DNA of 63,467 bases from Zoogloeaceae bacterium (GTDB taxonomy: Bacteria; Pseudomonadota; Gammaproteobacteria; Burkholderiales; Rhodocyclaceae), in the NCBI GenBank assembly GCA_016791005.1, contig JAEUNY010000125.1, positions 1 to 63,467 on the forward strand, in the 5' to 3' direction. Position 1 is the first letter of the stretch, and each line of letters starts with the position of its first letter. Below, in pieces: positions 17,031 to 24,885 of this stretch. The notes below the pieces were generated by a model. That model did no database searches. It was not told the origin of the DNA and worked only from the letters and a program-made list of their open reading frames with translations. The position numbers and the translations under genes were made by a program.

Positions 17031-19385
17031 TTGCTGAACTCCCGCCTTATTTCTGCCGTCGCCAAGCTCGTTGCCCTGCTCTGGCTGGCCCTGGGTGCGC
17101 TGCCGGCGCTGGCCTTAGCAACGCCGGACCTCCTCACGCCCGCCGAGCGCGCCTGGCTCGCCGCGCATCCGCGCATCGTGCTGGGGGCCGGCGAGGACTG
17201 GATGCCCTACATCGTGAAGCGTGCGGGCGCCCCGATGAGCGGCTTCGCCGTCGAGCAGCTTGACCTCATCAATCGCCAGTTGGGCACCCAGATCCGGATC
17301 GAGGCCGGCCCATGGCAAAACATGGTCAAGCGCGCCGAAGCCGGCGAGATCGACGGCCTGACGGTGACCGCGCCGCTCGATGAGCGCAGGCCGCGCTTCG
17401 ATTTCACGGATCCGATCGCCGTCAGCAAGGATTTTGTCTTCCTGCGCACGCCGGATGCGGCGGCGGCTGCCGGCAGCGCGGTGACGTCGACACTCGACAC
17501 GCTGCGCGGCAAGCGCGTCGGCTACCTGGGCGAGACGCTGCGCATCCAGCGCTTGCTGGCGCAGGTGCCGGGGGTGAGCGCGGTGCCGGTGGCCGGTTAC
17601 GCGGCGCTGGCGCAGCAACTCGTCGAGGGCAAGATCGATGCCGCCGTCGGGGGCTTTTCGTTCGAGTACTGGCGGGCCAGCAACGGGGTAGTTCAGATCG
17701 TCCCGACCCGGATCATCCAGGAGACCGAGGGCCAACTGGTGATGTCGATCCGCAAGGACCGCGCGCCCCTCGTCGGCATTCTCAACAAGGGGCTGGCGGC
17801 CATCGACCGCGACGCGCTCGATGCGTTGCGGCGGCGCTGGTTCGGCGTCGATTACCTGAGCCGTTTCGGCACGCCGACCCCCTCGCTGACGCCAGAAGAG
17901 CGGGCCTGGCTCGCCGCGCATCCGGTGCTGCGGGTGGCGGTCGACCCGACCTGGGCGCCCATCGAGTTCATCGACGCGGACGGCGCCGCCCGGGGCATGT
18001 CGGTGGCCTACCTGGCGCGTCTCGGCGACATGCTCGGCCTGCGTTTCGAGTTCGTTCCCGGCGCGACCTGGACGCAGGTGCTGGCGCGGATGGACAGCCG
18101 GGCGATCGACCTGCTGCCCGCCATCGCGGCCAACCCGCAGCGGCTGCGGCAGATGGCCTTCACCGCGCCCTACCTGTCCTTCCCGGCGGCGATCTTCTCC
18201 GCGGCGGACGTCGCCTTCATCGGCGGCCCGGGAGCGCTCAAAGGCAAGCGGGTGCTGGTGGTGCGCAACGAGGCCGTGCAGCACTGGCTCGAAACCGCCT
18301 GGCCCGATATCGAACTCGTACCGGCCGACGACACCCGCGAAGCCCTGCGCCAGCTCGCTGACGGCCAGGCGGTGGCCTTCATCGGCAACCTCGTCACCAC
18401 CAGCTATTACATCGGCAAATTCGGCTACACGCAGGTCAAGGTGGCCGGCGAGACGCCCTTCGTCTATCAGCTCGGCATGGCCGTACGGCCGGATTGGGCG
18501 ATCCTCGCCGGCATCCTGCAAAAGGGGCTCGACGTGATCCCCGCGCACGAGCGCGCCGCCATCTACGATGAATGGATCTCGATCCGCTACGAGCACCGGA
18601 TCGACACCACCTTGCTGTGGACGCTGGCGGGGGTGGCGGCGCTGATTCTGCTGGGGGTCTTCGCCGAGCGCAGCCTGCGGCTCAAGCGCAGCAACACCCG
18701 CCTGCGCCACCTGGCGCGCGAACTCAGCCAGGTCGAGGAACGCGAGCGCCACCAACTGGCCACCCGACTTCACGACAGCCCGATGCAGAAGCTCGCTCTG
18801 GCCCAGCTCCAGCTCAGTGCCGCCGTCGCGCCAGGCGCCGCCACCGAGCGGCTCGGCTCCTGCCTGGGTTTGATGCAAAAGACGCTGGAAGAACTCCAGA
18901 CCCTGCAATTCGAGCTCAGTCCGCCCATGCTCTTTCAAAGCGGGCTCGCCGCCGCGCTGGAATGGCTGGCTGGGCACGCCAGCGCGCGTTACGGCGTGGC
19001 CTTCAGCTTCCAGGGCGAGCCCGTCGCGTTGCCGCAGGAGCACGCCATCGTGCTGTTCCAGTGCGCGCGCGAACTGGTCTACAACGTCATCAAGCATGCC
19101 GGCGCCCGCAACGGGCGCATCGCCTTAAGCCATTTGTCCGAGCGGCTGGTGCTGAAGGTCGAAGACGACGGCCGTGGCTTTCCCTCCCAGGCCGTCAAGC
19201 GCGACCGCCCCGGCGGCGGCTTCGGCCTGTTCAGCGTGCGCGAGCGGCTGGCCCTGCTGGGCGGCACCCTCGCCATCGACTCCGCCCCCGGCCGCGGTTG
19301 CGTCAGCCTGCAAGTGCCTTGCCCGCCGCCCGCCCTGGTCCCCGCATCCGGCCTTCCGTCACCCCCCGCCCAGGAGTCTGCATGA
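17031..19385 (+). CDS. Sensor histidine kinase with two periplasmic solute-binding domains and a HisKA_3-type core
   Basis: A 784-residue membrane sensor. A signal peptide (1-30) precedes two tandem SBP_bac_3 domains (about 40-270 and 290-515), each opening with LTP-E-RAWLAAHP, as in BvgS-type receptors. A transmembrane helix (about 526-545) leads to a dimerisation domain of the NarX/DegS group: ERERHQLATRLHDSPMQ, with His581 as phosphate acceptor. The ATPase domain shows ARELVYNVIKHA (N box), EDDGRGF (G1) and GGGFGLFSVRERL (G2). TTG 17031 is the only sensible start; the nearby ATG 17017 is out of frame. It overlaps the response regulator by ATGA. Ligands are probably amino acids or related small molecules. 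Confidence 0.92.
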   Translation: MLNSRLISAVAKLVALLWLALGALPALALATPDLLTPAERAWLAAHPRIVLGAGEDWMPYIVKRAGAPMSGFAVEQLDLINRQLGTQIRIEAGPWQNMVKRAEAGEIDGLTVTAPLDERRPRFDFTDPIAVSKDFVFLRTPDAAAAAGSAVTSTLDTLRGKRVGYLGETLRIQRLLAQVPGVSAVPVAGYAALAQQLVEGKIDAAVGGFSFEYWRASNGVVQIVPTRIIQETEGQLVMSIRKDRAPLVGILNKGLAAIDRDALDALRRRWFGVDYLSRFGTPTPSLTPEERAWLAAHPVLRVAVDPTWAPIEFIDADGAARGMSVAYLARLGDMLGLRFEFVPGATWTQVLARMDSRAIDLLPAIAANPQRLRQMAFTAPYLSFPAAIFSAADVAFIGGPGALKGKRVLVVRNEAVQHWLETAWPDIELVPADDTREALRQLADGQAVAFIGNLVTTSYYIGKFGYTQVKVAGETPFVYQLGMAVRPDWAILAGILQKGLDVIPAHERAAIYDEWISIRYEHRIDTTLLWTLAGVAALILLGVFAERSLRLKRSNTRLRHLARELSQVEERERHQLATRLHDSPMQKLALAQLQLSAAVAPGAATERLGSCLGLMQKTLEELQTLQFELSPPMLFQSGLAAALEWLAGHASARYGVAFSFQGEPVALPQEHAIVLFQCARELVYNVIKHAGARNGRIALSHLSERLVLKVEDDGRGFPSQAVKRDRPGGGFGLFSVRERLALLGGTLAIDSAPGRGCVSLQVPCPPPALVPASGLPSPPAQESA

Positions 19386-20020
19386 CCCTGCGCATCCTTA
19401 TTGCCGATGACCACGTCCTGTTTCGCCAGGGGCTGGCCGCCCTGCTCAAGGAGCAACCCGGCTGGCAGATCGTCGGCGAAGCCGGCACCGGCCGCGAGGC
19501 CGTGGAGCTGGCCTTGCGCCTCGCGCCGCAGGTGGTGCTGCTCGACGTCGAGATGCCGGAAATGGACGGCGTCGAAGCCGCCCGGCAGATCAGCGCGGCG
19601 CTGCCCGACACCCGCATCCTGGCCTTGTCGATGTACGGCAACGCCCACTACCGGCAGCGCATGCGCGGCGCCGCCGCGCTGTACTACGTGCGCAAGAACC
19701 AGCCCATCGACCAATTGGTGGCGGCCATCAACGCCGCCGTGGCCGGGGAGCGCAAGCCATTCTCGGCTGCCGCCCTGTCGCCCCGCGAAAAGACGGTCAG
19801 CGCCCTGATGGAGCTCAACACCCTCAGCGAGCGCGAGCGCGAAGTCCTGCAACGCATCACCCAGAGCCAGAAAATGGCAGAGATCGCCGAGGCCATGGGC
19901 ATCAGCCCCAAGACCGTGGAAACCTACCGCGCCCGCCTGCAAGAGAAGCTCGGCATCAACGACCTGCCGGGCCTCGTCCGCTTCGCCATCCGCGCCGGCC
20001 TCATTTCACCCGAGTCCTAG
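19382..20020 (+). CDS. NarL/FixJ-type response regulator
   Basis: A 212-residue DNA-binding regulator, the evident partner of the upstream kinase (ATGA overlap). The receiver domain (1-120) has the acidic pair Asp9-Asp10, phospho-acceptor Asp55 in LLDVEMPEMDG, and the conserved KN-Q region near residue 106, where the usual Lys-Ala-Pro turn reads RKNQPI. The LuxR helix-turn-helix (145-205) is LSEREREVLQRI through SPKTVETYRARLQEKLG. Targets are unknown; the secreted-protein genes downstream are candidates by position only. Confidence 0.93.
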   Translation: MTLRILIADDHVLFRQGLAALLKEQPGWQIVGEAGTGREAVELALRLAPQVVLLDVEMPEMDGVEAARQISAALPDTRILALSMYGNAHYRQRMRGAAALYYVRKNQPIDQLVAAINAAVAGERKPFSAAALSPREKTVSALMELNTLSEREREVLQRITQSQKMAEIAEAMGISPKTVETYRARLQEKLGINDLPGLVRFAIRAGLISPES

Positions 20021-20024
20021 GGCT

Positions 20025-20258
20025 TCATGGCCGGTAGTTGCGGTGCGTGTCCGCCTGGCCCATGGCGCCCTGCGGAAAGTTGCCTTCCCAGCCGCAACGG
20101 GCGGTGTCGCAGCGAAAGCGGTGGACCGGGCGGAACCACCTCAGGATGCGATCCACCAGCCGCCGCCGCACGCGCAGGAAGGTCGTGCCGCCGCAGGCGG
20201 GGCAGCACGGGCGGGCGGGATCGGGCGGGGCGGCGGTGGGGGTGGGCGGTGTTGGCAT
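20025..20258 (-). CDS. Small zinc-ribbon protein
   Basis: A 77-residue protein with a Pro/Ala/Thr-rich N-terminus, a CCPACGG pair and a second CDTARCGWEG pair, giving a four-cysteine zinc ribbon of the kind found in short Rhodocyclales proteins. The start at 20258 is the last ATG before the conserved part; a longer frame to 20435 is open but low-complexity. It is convergent with the response regulator. Function unknown. Confidence 0.5.
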   Translation of the reverse strand: MPTPPTPTAAPPDPARPCCPACGGTTFLRVRRRLVDRILRWFRPVHRFRCDTARCGWEGNFPQGAMGQADTHRNYRP

Positions 20259-20673
20259 GGTGGACGGGGCGGGGCAGATTCCAGGTGAGACCTCGCGCCG
20301 CGCCGTCGGTGCCCGCCGGATCGGTAACAAAAATCGAGGCCGCAGCGCGCCGCCCGGTTTGAGGATGGTCGGCTGCGCCGCGCGGCGGGGCAAGCCGGGG
20401 GCGCCGGGGCCCGCATTGTCCGATGCCGGGGGCATCGCCGGTAGCGGGGAAGTCCTGACGTCGACCGACCTTTCACCGCCCAGCCGGCGCTACGCGCCAC
20501 CCCGCCCCGCCGCAAGCGCCGCGCCCGCCCCGGCGCGACGAAAGCGCGTTGCACAACAAGGGCTTATGCATTCGCCCTGGGGCTCGGGCGGGTCGTCAAG
20601 TCAGGAAAATCCCGGCTCGGTAAATTTGTCATTACCCCATCCGCCCGCCCGGCGCTGTGACGTAACGCACGGT

Positions 20674-20685
20674 TTTTCATGAAAA
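20674..20685. promoter_or_regulatory. Perfect 12-bp palindrome
   Basis: TTTTCATGAAAA lies 10 bp before the sigma-54-like element. It is a plausible protein-binding site, but its position between enhancer and core is unusual for a sigma-54 activator. Confidence 0.4.
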
Positions 20686-20694
20686 TTTCTCACA

Positions 20695-20710
20695 TGGCAT
20701 GGATGCTGCT
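20695..20710 (+). promoter_or_regulatory. Candidate sigma-54 (-24/-12) promoter for the PEP-CTERM gene
   Basis: TGGCATGGATGCTGCT keeps the invariant GG and GC at the required 10-bp spacing and matches the TGGCACG-N4-TTGCW consensus at all but two weaker positions. In Zoogloea and relatives, PEP-CTERM genes are known to be RpoN-dependent with the PrsK/PrsR pair, which fits. Confidence 0.55.
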
Positions 20711-20808
20711 TCTCCGTAGCACGACTAACCCTGAGCCGTGCTACGGCCGCTCACCGACTCGGCCATCCAGCCCATTCCCCCTACCGAAAGCACCCAAAGG
20801 ACATCACC

Positions 20809-21513
20809 ATGAAATTGAGCACCGCGCTTTCCAGCCTCGCCCTCGTTACCACTGCCGCCGTGTGCGCGCCGGCTCAGGCGGAATTGCTGCTGGATGCTAC
20901 GAACAGCACCGGAATCGGAACACCCACAGACGGCACGTCGAAGATCGTCGGTTACGACTTCACTCTGAGCTCAGCCATGACGGTGACCGCCCTGGGCGTC
21001 TGGGATCTGGGCGCTGACGGCCTGATTGACGCACACCGAGTGTGGTTGTGGAACAGCAGCGGCACCGCGCTTGCCAGTATTGACGTGGGCAGCGGTACGG
21101 GCCAGGACACCGTGCTGAGTTCCACGGCCCTCGATTGGGCGCAGACCGTCGATTCGGCTTGGCGGTTTGAGTCCCTCGCCGGTCCCGTGAACCTGGCTGC
21201 CGGTACGTATTTCATTGGCGCGTATTACCTTGAGCCAGCAGGTGGAACCAATAACGACACCGACTCGTATCTGAGCCTTCGGGGCACTGTGAACACGGCT
21301 TCCGGCGTGACGTTCGGGGACGGCCGGTTCGTAGACAATCCTACCCTCCTCGGACTGTCGGCTGATGCGCCAACCTTCGCTAATGGCGCCGGCTTTTTCG
21401 GCCCCAACCTCCTGCTCGCAGACCCCGTCACCGTGCCTGAACCCGGCTCCTTGGCCCTGGCTGCGCTGGGCCTGATGGGGATGGGCCTGGCCCGCCGGCG
21501 CAAGGCCGGCTGA
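20809..21513 (+). CDS. PEP-CTERM sorting-domain protein
   Basis: A 234-residue exported protein. Residues 1-24 are a Sec signal peptide ending APAQA. Residues 25-205 form a beta-rich domain starting LLLDATNSTGIGT, with FIGAYYLEP and alternating Ser/Thr/Gly, resembling DUF4082-like carbohydrate-associated domains. The C-terminus (about 209-234) is a complete PEP-CTERM signal: VPEPGSLAL, a hydrophobic helix, then RRRK. Such proteins are processed by exosortase EpsH/XrtA and linked to exopolysaccharide and floc formation. No exosortase gene is in this window. AAAGGACATCACC precedes the ATG. Confidence 0.88.
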   Translation: MKLSTALSSLALVTTAAVCAPAQAELLLDATNSTGIGTPTDGTSKIVGYDFTLSSAMTVTALGVWDLGADGLIDAHRVWLWNSSGTALASIDVGSGTGQDTVLSSTALDWAQTVDSAWRFESLAGPVNLAAGTYFIGAYYLEPAGGTNNDTDSYLSLRGTVNTASGVTFGDGRFVDNPTLLGLSADAPTFANGAGFFGPNLLLADPVTVPEPGSLALAALGLMGMGLARRRKAG

Positions 21514-21620
21514 TGGGCGCCAGCCGGGCCGCTCATCTGGCGGATGACGTCTGCGGCCCCGAAGCCGGCCGCGACGTCGAAACGCAGAGCCAGACTTTCT
21601 TTCACCGTAAGGAGTCATGC

Positions 21621-22091
21621 ATGAATTTCAAACAAATGGTGGTCGGCGTTTCCGTCGCACTGGTTTTTGCAGGCGGTGCGCAGGCGCAGACCTTCAAGGA
21701 AACGGCCACCTGCAAGCTGACGAATACCGAGGTCGACAAAACCCTTTATGAGGGCACCTGCAAGGTCAAGCAGTCTATGAGCGGGGACAACACCATTTTC
21801 TCGGTGAAGATGGGCCACGCCGAGCCCTTCCTGTTTGCCGGCAAGCGTGGCAGTGCCGACTGGATGCACGGGCCGGAGCATGTCCGGTTCACCGATCTGC
21901 CGACGGGCGGCATTTTCAAGTGGTCCCACTTTGCGCTGGTGGTCGCCGAGGATGGCGAAAGCACGGCGCCCCCTCAAAACGTGGGGCGTGAATATGACCG
22001 GGGCTGCGAGGACGCCAAGATGGGCTCCTACGACCGCAGCCGGCACAGCTCGGCCTACGAGGACGGCTGGCAGGCATGCAAGAAGCGGTGA
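21621..22091 (+). CDS. Secreted protein with one C-terminal C-x23-C repeat
   Basis: A 156-residue exported protein with a signal peptide ending at GGAQAQ (about residue 23). Residues 28-112 are a beta-type domain with two cysteines (31 and 47) and the segments VKMGHAEPFLFAG, WMHGPEHVRF and GGIFKWSHFAL; I know similar uncharacterised periplasmic proteins. Residues 121-154 are one copy of the repeat that occurs three times in the next gene, with Cys129 and Cys153. TAAGGAGT precedes the ATG. Function unknown; an envelope-protective role is suggested only by context. Confidence 0.8.
   Translation: MNFKQMVVGVSVALVFAGGAQAQTFKETATCKLTNTEVDKTLYEGTCKVKQSMSGDNTIFSVKMGHAEPFLFAGKRGSADWMHGPEHVRFTDLPTGGIFKWSHFALVVAEDGESTAPPQNVGREYDRGCEDAKMGSYDRSRHSSAYEDGWQACKKR
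21981..22082 (+). repeat. Coding repeat unit, single copy in the first protein
   Basis: This unit encodes 34 residues with the core YDRGC-xDAK and YEDGW-QACK; its DNA is nearly identical to units in the next gene, for example the segment starting GCCAAGATGGGCTCCTA. Confidence 0.85.
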
Positions 22092-22300
22092 CCGCTCGGA
22101 AAAAGTTCTGACGTCGGACGATTTGCCGCCCAGTGCCCGAACCGGCCGGAATCGAGCGGCACCCGGCCGCCCCTCGGTCGCGCATCCGCACCCCGGGGTG
22201 CGGATGCTCGCGGACGCAGGAGAGGTGGTCGCCGCCAGATTATGGGACTATTCTTACCTTTCTATCATTCCCGCAGCACCAAATGAGGAGCCATCCGTCC

Positions 22301-22774
22301 ATGAATTCCAGATCTAAACCCCGCTATGCCTTACTGTGCGGCACGCTCCTGCTGGCCGCCGGCCTGTTCGGCGCATCAGCGGCCTCCGCTGAAGACGTGG
22401 GGCGCGCCTATGATCGGGGTTGCGACGACGCCAAAAACGGTTCTTACGACCGCAGCAAGCACAGTTCCGCCTACGAGGATGGTTGGAAGGCTTGCAAGCC
22501 CCAAGAAGCGGCCGAGAAAGAAGGCGTTGGTCGCGCCTATGACCGTGGCTGCGAGGACGCCAAGATGGGCTCCTATGACCGCAGCAAACACAGCTCCGCC
22601 TACGAAGACGGCTGGCAAGCCTGTAAGAAACAGGCCGCCGGGCCTGCGCCGACTTCCGGCCACCACAACAAGCATTGGAAACGCGGCTGCTCAGACGCCA
22701 AGATGGGCTCCTACGACCGCAGCCGCCACAGCCAGGATTACGAAGACGGCTGGCAGGCCTGCAAGAAGCAGTAA
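22301..22774 (+). CDS. Secreted protein of three tandem C-x23-C repeats
   Basis: A 157-residue exported protein: signal peptide 1-30 (ending ASAASA), then three repeats of about 34 residues at 33-66, 76-109 and 122-155. Each has GC-xDAK, GSYDRS, YEDGW and ACK, with cysteines at 41/65, 84/108 and 130/154, always 23 residues apart, suggesting one disulfide per repeat. The repeats are joined by Ala/Glu/Lys- or Pro/Gly-rich linkers. GAGGAG lies 10 nt before ATG 22301; ATG 22283 is a less likely alternative. I do not recognise a named family. The shared repeat with the upstream gene implies duplication. Confidence 0.82.
   Translation: MNSRSKPRYALLCGTLLLAAGLFGASAASAEDVGRAYDRGCDDAKNGSYDRSKHSSAYEDGWKACKPQEAAEKEGVGRAYDRGCEDAKMGSYDRSKHSSAYEDGWQACKKQAAGPAPTSGHHNKHWKRGCSDAKMGSYDRSRHSQDYEDGWQACKKQ
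22397..22765 (+). repeat. Three tandem coding repeats
   Basis: Units are at 22397-22498, 22526-22627 and 22664-22765. Units 2 and 3 share long identical DNA runs with the unit at 21981; unit 1 differs more (AAAAACGG in place of AAGATGGG), and unit 3 has the most diverged N-terminus. Confidence 0.88.
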
Positions 22775-22866
22775 CCAGTCGGGTGCATTCTATTGAACGC
22801 AAGGGGGCGCCAGACCGGCGAGACGGGAGCTTCGCCCCTCTGCAAACAAAGCAGTCTGGAACTCGC

Positions 22867-23610
22867 ATGAAGAATTGGATTTTGGCGGCCGCCATCGTAG
22901 CCGCATCGCTTGCCGCCCCATCCTGGGCCGGCATCCAGACCCAGCCGGTGCATTTCGCCAAGGGGGCGAGCTCGGCCCGCATCCAGGGCACCCTCAAGGG
23001 CGACCAGACGGTGGATTACGTGCTGCGCGCCAAGGCCGGCCAGGTCATGAGCGTGAGCTTCAAGCCGAGCAACGACGCGGCCTATTTCAACGTGTTGCCG
23101 CCGGGTTCGAGCGGCGAGGCGATCTTCGTCGGCTCGACCTCCGGCAATGAGTTTTCCGGCACGCTTTCCGTCGATGGCGAATATACGGTGCGGACCTACC
23201 TGATGCGCAGCGCCGCCCGCCGCAACGAGGGGGCGCGCTACGATCTGACCATCGGCATTGCTGGCGCAACGGGCGCTCCGGCGGGGCGGGCCTCCCACTC
23301 GGAGCGCGCCGGCCAGGGCCATTTTGATGCGCGGGGCGAAATCCCCTGTGCCGAATTCAAGGGCCAGCCGATGCATCAGTGCAAGTTTCAGGTGGCGCGC
23401 GGGCCTAACGGCAGCGCCACGGTCAAGGTCAATCTGCCCAGTGGCAAGACGCGCTTCATCACCTTCGAAAATGGCGAGGCGGTGGGCGCGGATCTGAGCC
23501 AGGCCGATGGCGACATGTCGTTCAAGACGACCAAGGAATCCGATCTGTACATGATCCGCGCCGGCCACGAGCGCTACGAAATTCCGGAAGCCGTCGTGTT
23601 CGGTGGATAA
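22867..23610 (+). CDS. Secreted protein with PliG-like (g-type lysozyme inhibitor) domain
   Basis: A 247-residue exported protein with signal peptide 1-21 (ending SWA). Residues 25-133 resemble the periplasmic g-type lysozyme inhibitor PliG (E. coli YcgK): V-x-FAKGASSARIQG, a KAGQVMSVSF strand, and a closing GEYTVRTYLMRSAARR segment. Residues 150-247 form a second beta-rich domain with two cysteines in IPCAEFKGQPMHQCKF and a FITFENGEAVGAD segment, found in other uncharacterised periplasmic proteins. It follows the repeat proteins on the same strand, and its stop overlaps the next start. Lysozyme inhibition is an inference from resemblance. Confidence 0.72.
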   Translation: MKNWILAAAIVAASLAAPSWAGIQTQPVHFAKGASSARIQGTLKGDQTVDYVLRAKAGQVMSVSFKPSNDAAYFNVLPPGSSGEAIFVGSTSGNEFSGTLSVDGEYTVRTYLMRSAARRNEGARYDLTIGIAGATGAPAGRASHSERAGQGHFDARGEIPCAEFKGQPMHQCKFQVARGPNGSATVKVNLPSGKTRFITFENGEAVGADLSQADGDMSFKTTKESDLYMIRAGHERYEIPEAVVFGG

Positions 23611-23998
23611 GCCGGCGCCGCCAGCGGCGCCCCGGGTCCTGCGCATGACCCTGTACGGGCTGCTCGCCGCGGCGTTCGGCAGCCTGGGATTCGTGGTCGC
23701 GTTGCGGCCCGATGGCGCGGGCGCCACGGCGTTTCTGGCCGCCTGGCTGACGGCGCCTCACGCCGCCCTGGCGCTGCTGCTGCGCGCCTTGTGGCGACGT
23801 GGCAAGCCGCTCCTGGCCTGGTGCGTGACCGCCATCCTGGTGGCGGTCGCCGGCATCGCCATCCTGGCCGATGCCATTGTTTGGCACCCGGACGCGCAAA
23901 GCGCCATCGGGGTGGTTTTGGCGCCGATATTCCAGGGCATTGCTTTTATCCTGGCGGCGCCGGTGGCGTGGTGGGTGGCCCGGCGCGCGCGCCGCTAA
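23603..23998 (+). CDS. Small four-helix membrane protein
   Basis: A 131-residue inner-membrane protein with hydrophobic segments at about 14-34, 40-62, 70-92 and 100-124 and an Arg-rich end. The GTG start overlaps the stop of the PliG-like gene, implying coupled translation. I do not recognise a family. Membership of the envelope cluster is suggested by the overlap. Confidence 0.7.
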   Translation: MDKPAPPAAPRVLRMTLYGLLAAAFGSLGFVVALRPDGAGATAFLAAWLTAPHAALALLLRALWRRGKPLLAWCVTAILVAVAGIAILADAIVWHPDAQSAIGVVLAPIFQGIAFILAAPVAWWVARRARR

Positions 23999-24062
23999 AC
24001 GGATCGGTCGGATCCCCCGGCCGCCATGGTTCCCGGGGGGGCAGAGTTTTGAAAGGCGAAGC

Positions 24063-24338
24063 ATGGAAGCAACGGTGGGGGCCGCCATCGGCGGCGTGAT
24101 GGGGATACTGATCGCGGCGGTGGTCGGGCTGATCATTGGCGCGGTGGCCAAGTTCCTCATGCCGGGGCCGGACCCCGGCGGTTGGTTCGTGACGATCCTG
24201 CTGGGGATTGCAGGCTCTTGGGTGGGGGGCTTGGTGTTCGGCTTGCTCGGGCTGCAAGGCATGGCCACCGGCCTGATCGGCGCAGTTCTCGGCGCCATGC
24301 TCCTGCTGCTGATCTACCGCAAGCTCAAGAGCAAATAG
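24063..24338 (+). CDS. GlsB/YeaQ/YmgE-type stress-response membrane protein
   Basis: A 91-residue protein of the transglycosylase-associated family with three transmembrane helices and the diagnostic segments IIGAVAKFLMPGPDPGGW and GIAGSWVGG. Homologues (YeaQ, GlsB) are general stress-induced membrane proteins of unknown mechanism. GAAAGGCGAAG precedes ATG 24063; a longer frame upstream overlaps the previous gene and is not family-like. Confidence 0.88.
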   Translation: MEATVGAAIGGVMGILIAAVVGLIIGAVAKFLMPGPDPGGWFVTILLGIAGSWVGGLVFGLLGLQGMATGLIGAVLGAMLLLLIYRKLKSK

Positions 24339-24846
24339 ACCTCGCTAAAGTCTGGCCGAATTTCGGCAGCGAAATGCCCGAGCGCCAAAGTTGCTTTTCG
24401 GGCTTCCCGGCGAACGACCAAAAAGCGTCTTCGCTTCCCAATGTGCCGTTGGCGCTTCGAGTCTTCGACGGCCTGCAATGGTTTGGGCGCCGTCCTACGG
24501 TGCGGACGTTACCTGCCAATCGGCACGGCTCGTCCCTGAGCGGTCGGTCCTACCGTACTGCCGCCTGGTTTCGTGTGAGCCCTGAAGTCGGCTCAGGCGG
24601 TGCTTCGAACGTCTCATCGCTACCTGCTTTCGGAGGAATGCGGTCGGCGCTGGCCGAGGAGCACGGGTCGGCAGGTCGGTTGGCTTATGCGTCATCACGA
24701 TGGCGAATGGGTCTGCTCAGATCCCGACAGGGTCAAAGAGTCGGCTTGCCCGTCCATGACGGGGTAAGAAAGTGTTTAGAACTCAGTGAGCCCCGGCACC
24801 AATTTCCGCCAGCGTGTCGCAGATCAAAAAAATGTCTCGCTTCGCC
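24339..24846. other. 508-bp noncoding region with atypical composition
   Basis: I see no conserved gene. Open frames exist on both strands, but none has a family-like sequence or good ribosome-binding site. The sequence is lower in GC than its neighbours and rich in short words such as GGTCGG and CGGCACG, so it may be a relic of a repeat or decayed gene. Hairpins are present but none has a clear T-tract. Confidence 0.45.
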
Positions 24847-24876
24847 CTTGAAAAGGGCTAAGGCCGTCCCTATTAT
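24847..24876 (+). promoter_or_regulatory. groESL promoter (overlapping sigma-32 and sigma-70 elements)
   Basis: CTTGAAA (24847-24853) and CCCTATTA (24868-24875) are separated by 14 bp, close to the heat-shock sigma-32 consensus. The same bases give TTGAAA-N17-TATTAT for sigma-70. It lies directly upstream of the CIRCE element. Confidence 0.8.
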
Positions 24877-24885
24877 TCGCCCCTG

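Larger units (their letters stand above)
20259..20808. other. 550-bp intergenic region upstream of the PEP-CTERM gene
   Basis: The left part is very GC-rich without a credible ORF. The right part turns AT-richer and carries the palindrome and sigma-54-like promoter listed below. A segment at 20450-20484 resembles one at 22102-22132. Confidence 0.5.

Noticed and set aside
17115..19097. 660-codon minus-strand open frame opposite the sensor kinase
   Set aside because: It is the antisense shadow of a GC-rich gene; the plus frame has clear kinase and binding-protein motifs and the minus frame none.
22397..22765. Short tandem repeats as a CRISPR or REP array
   Set aside because: The repeats are in frame, encode a conserved domain and lie inside a gene with a signal peptide.
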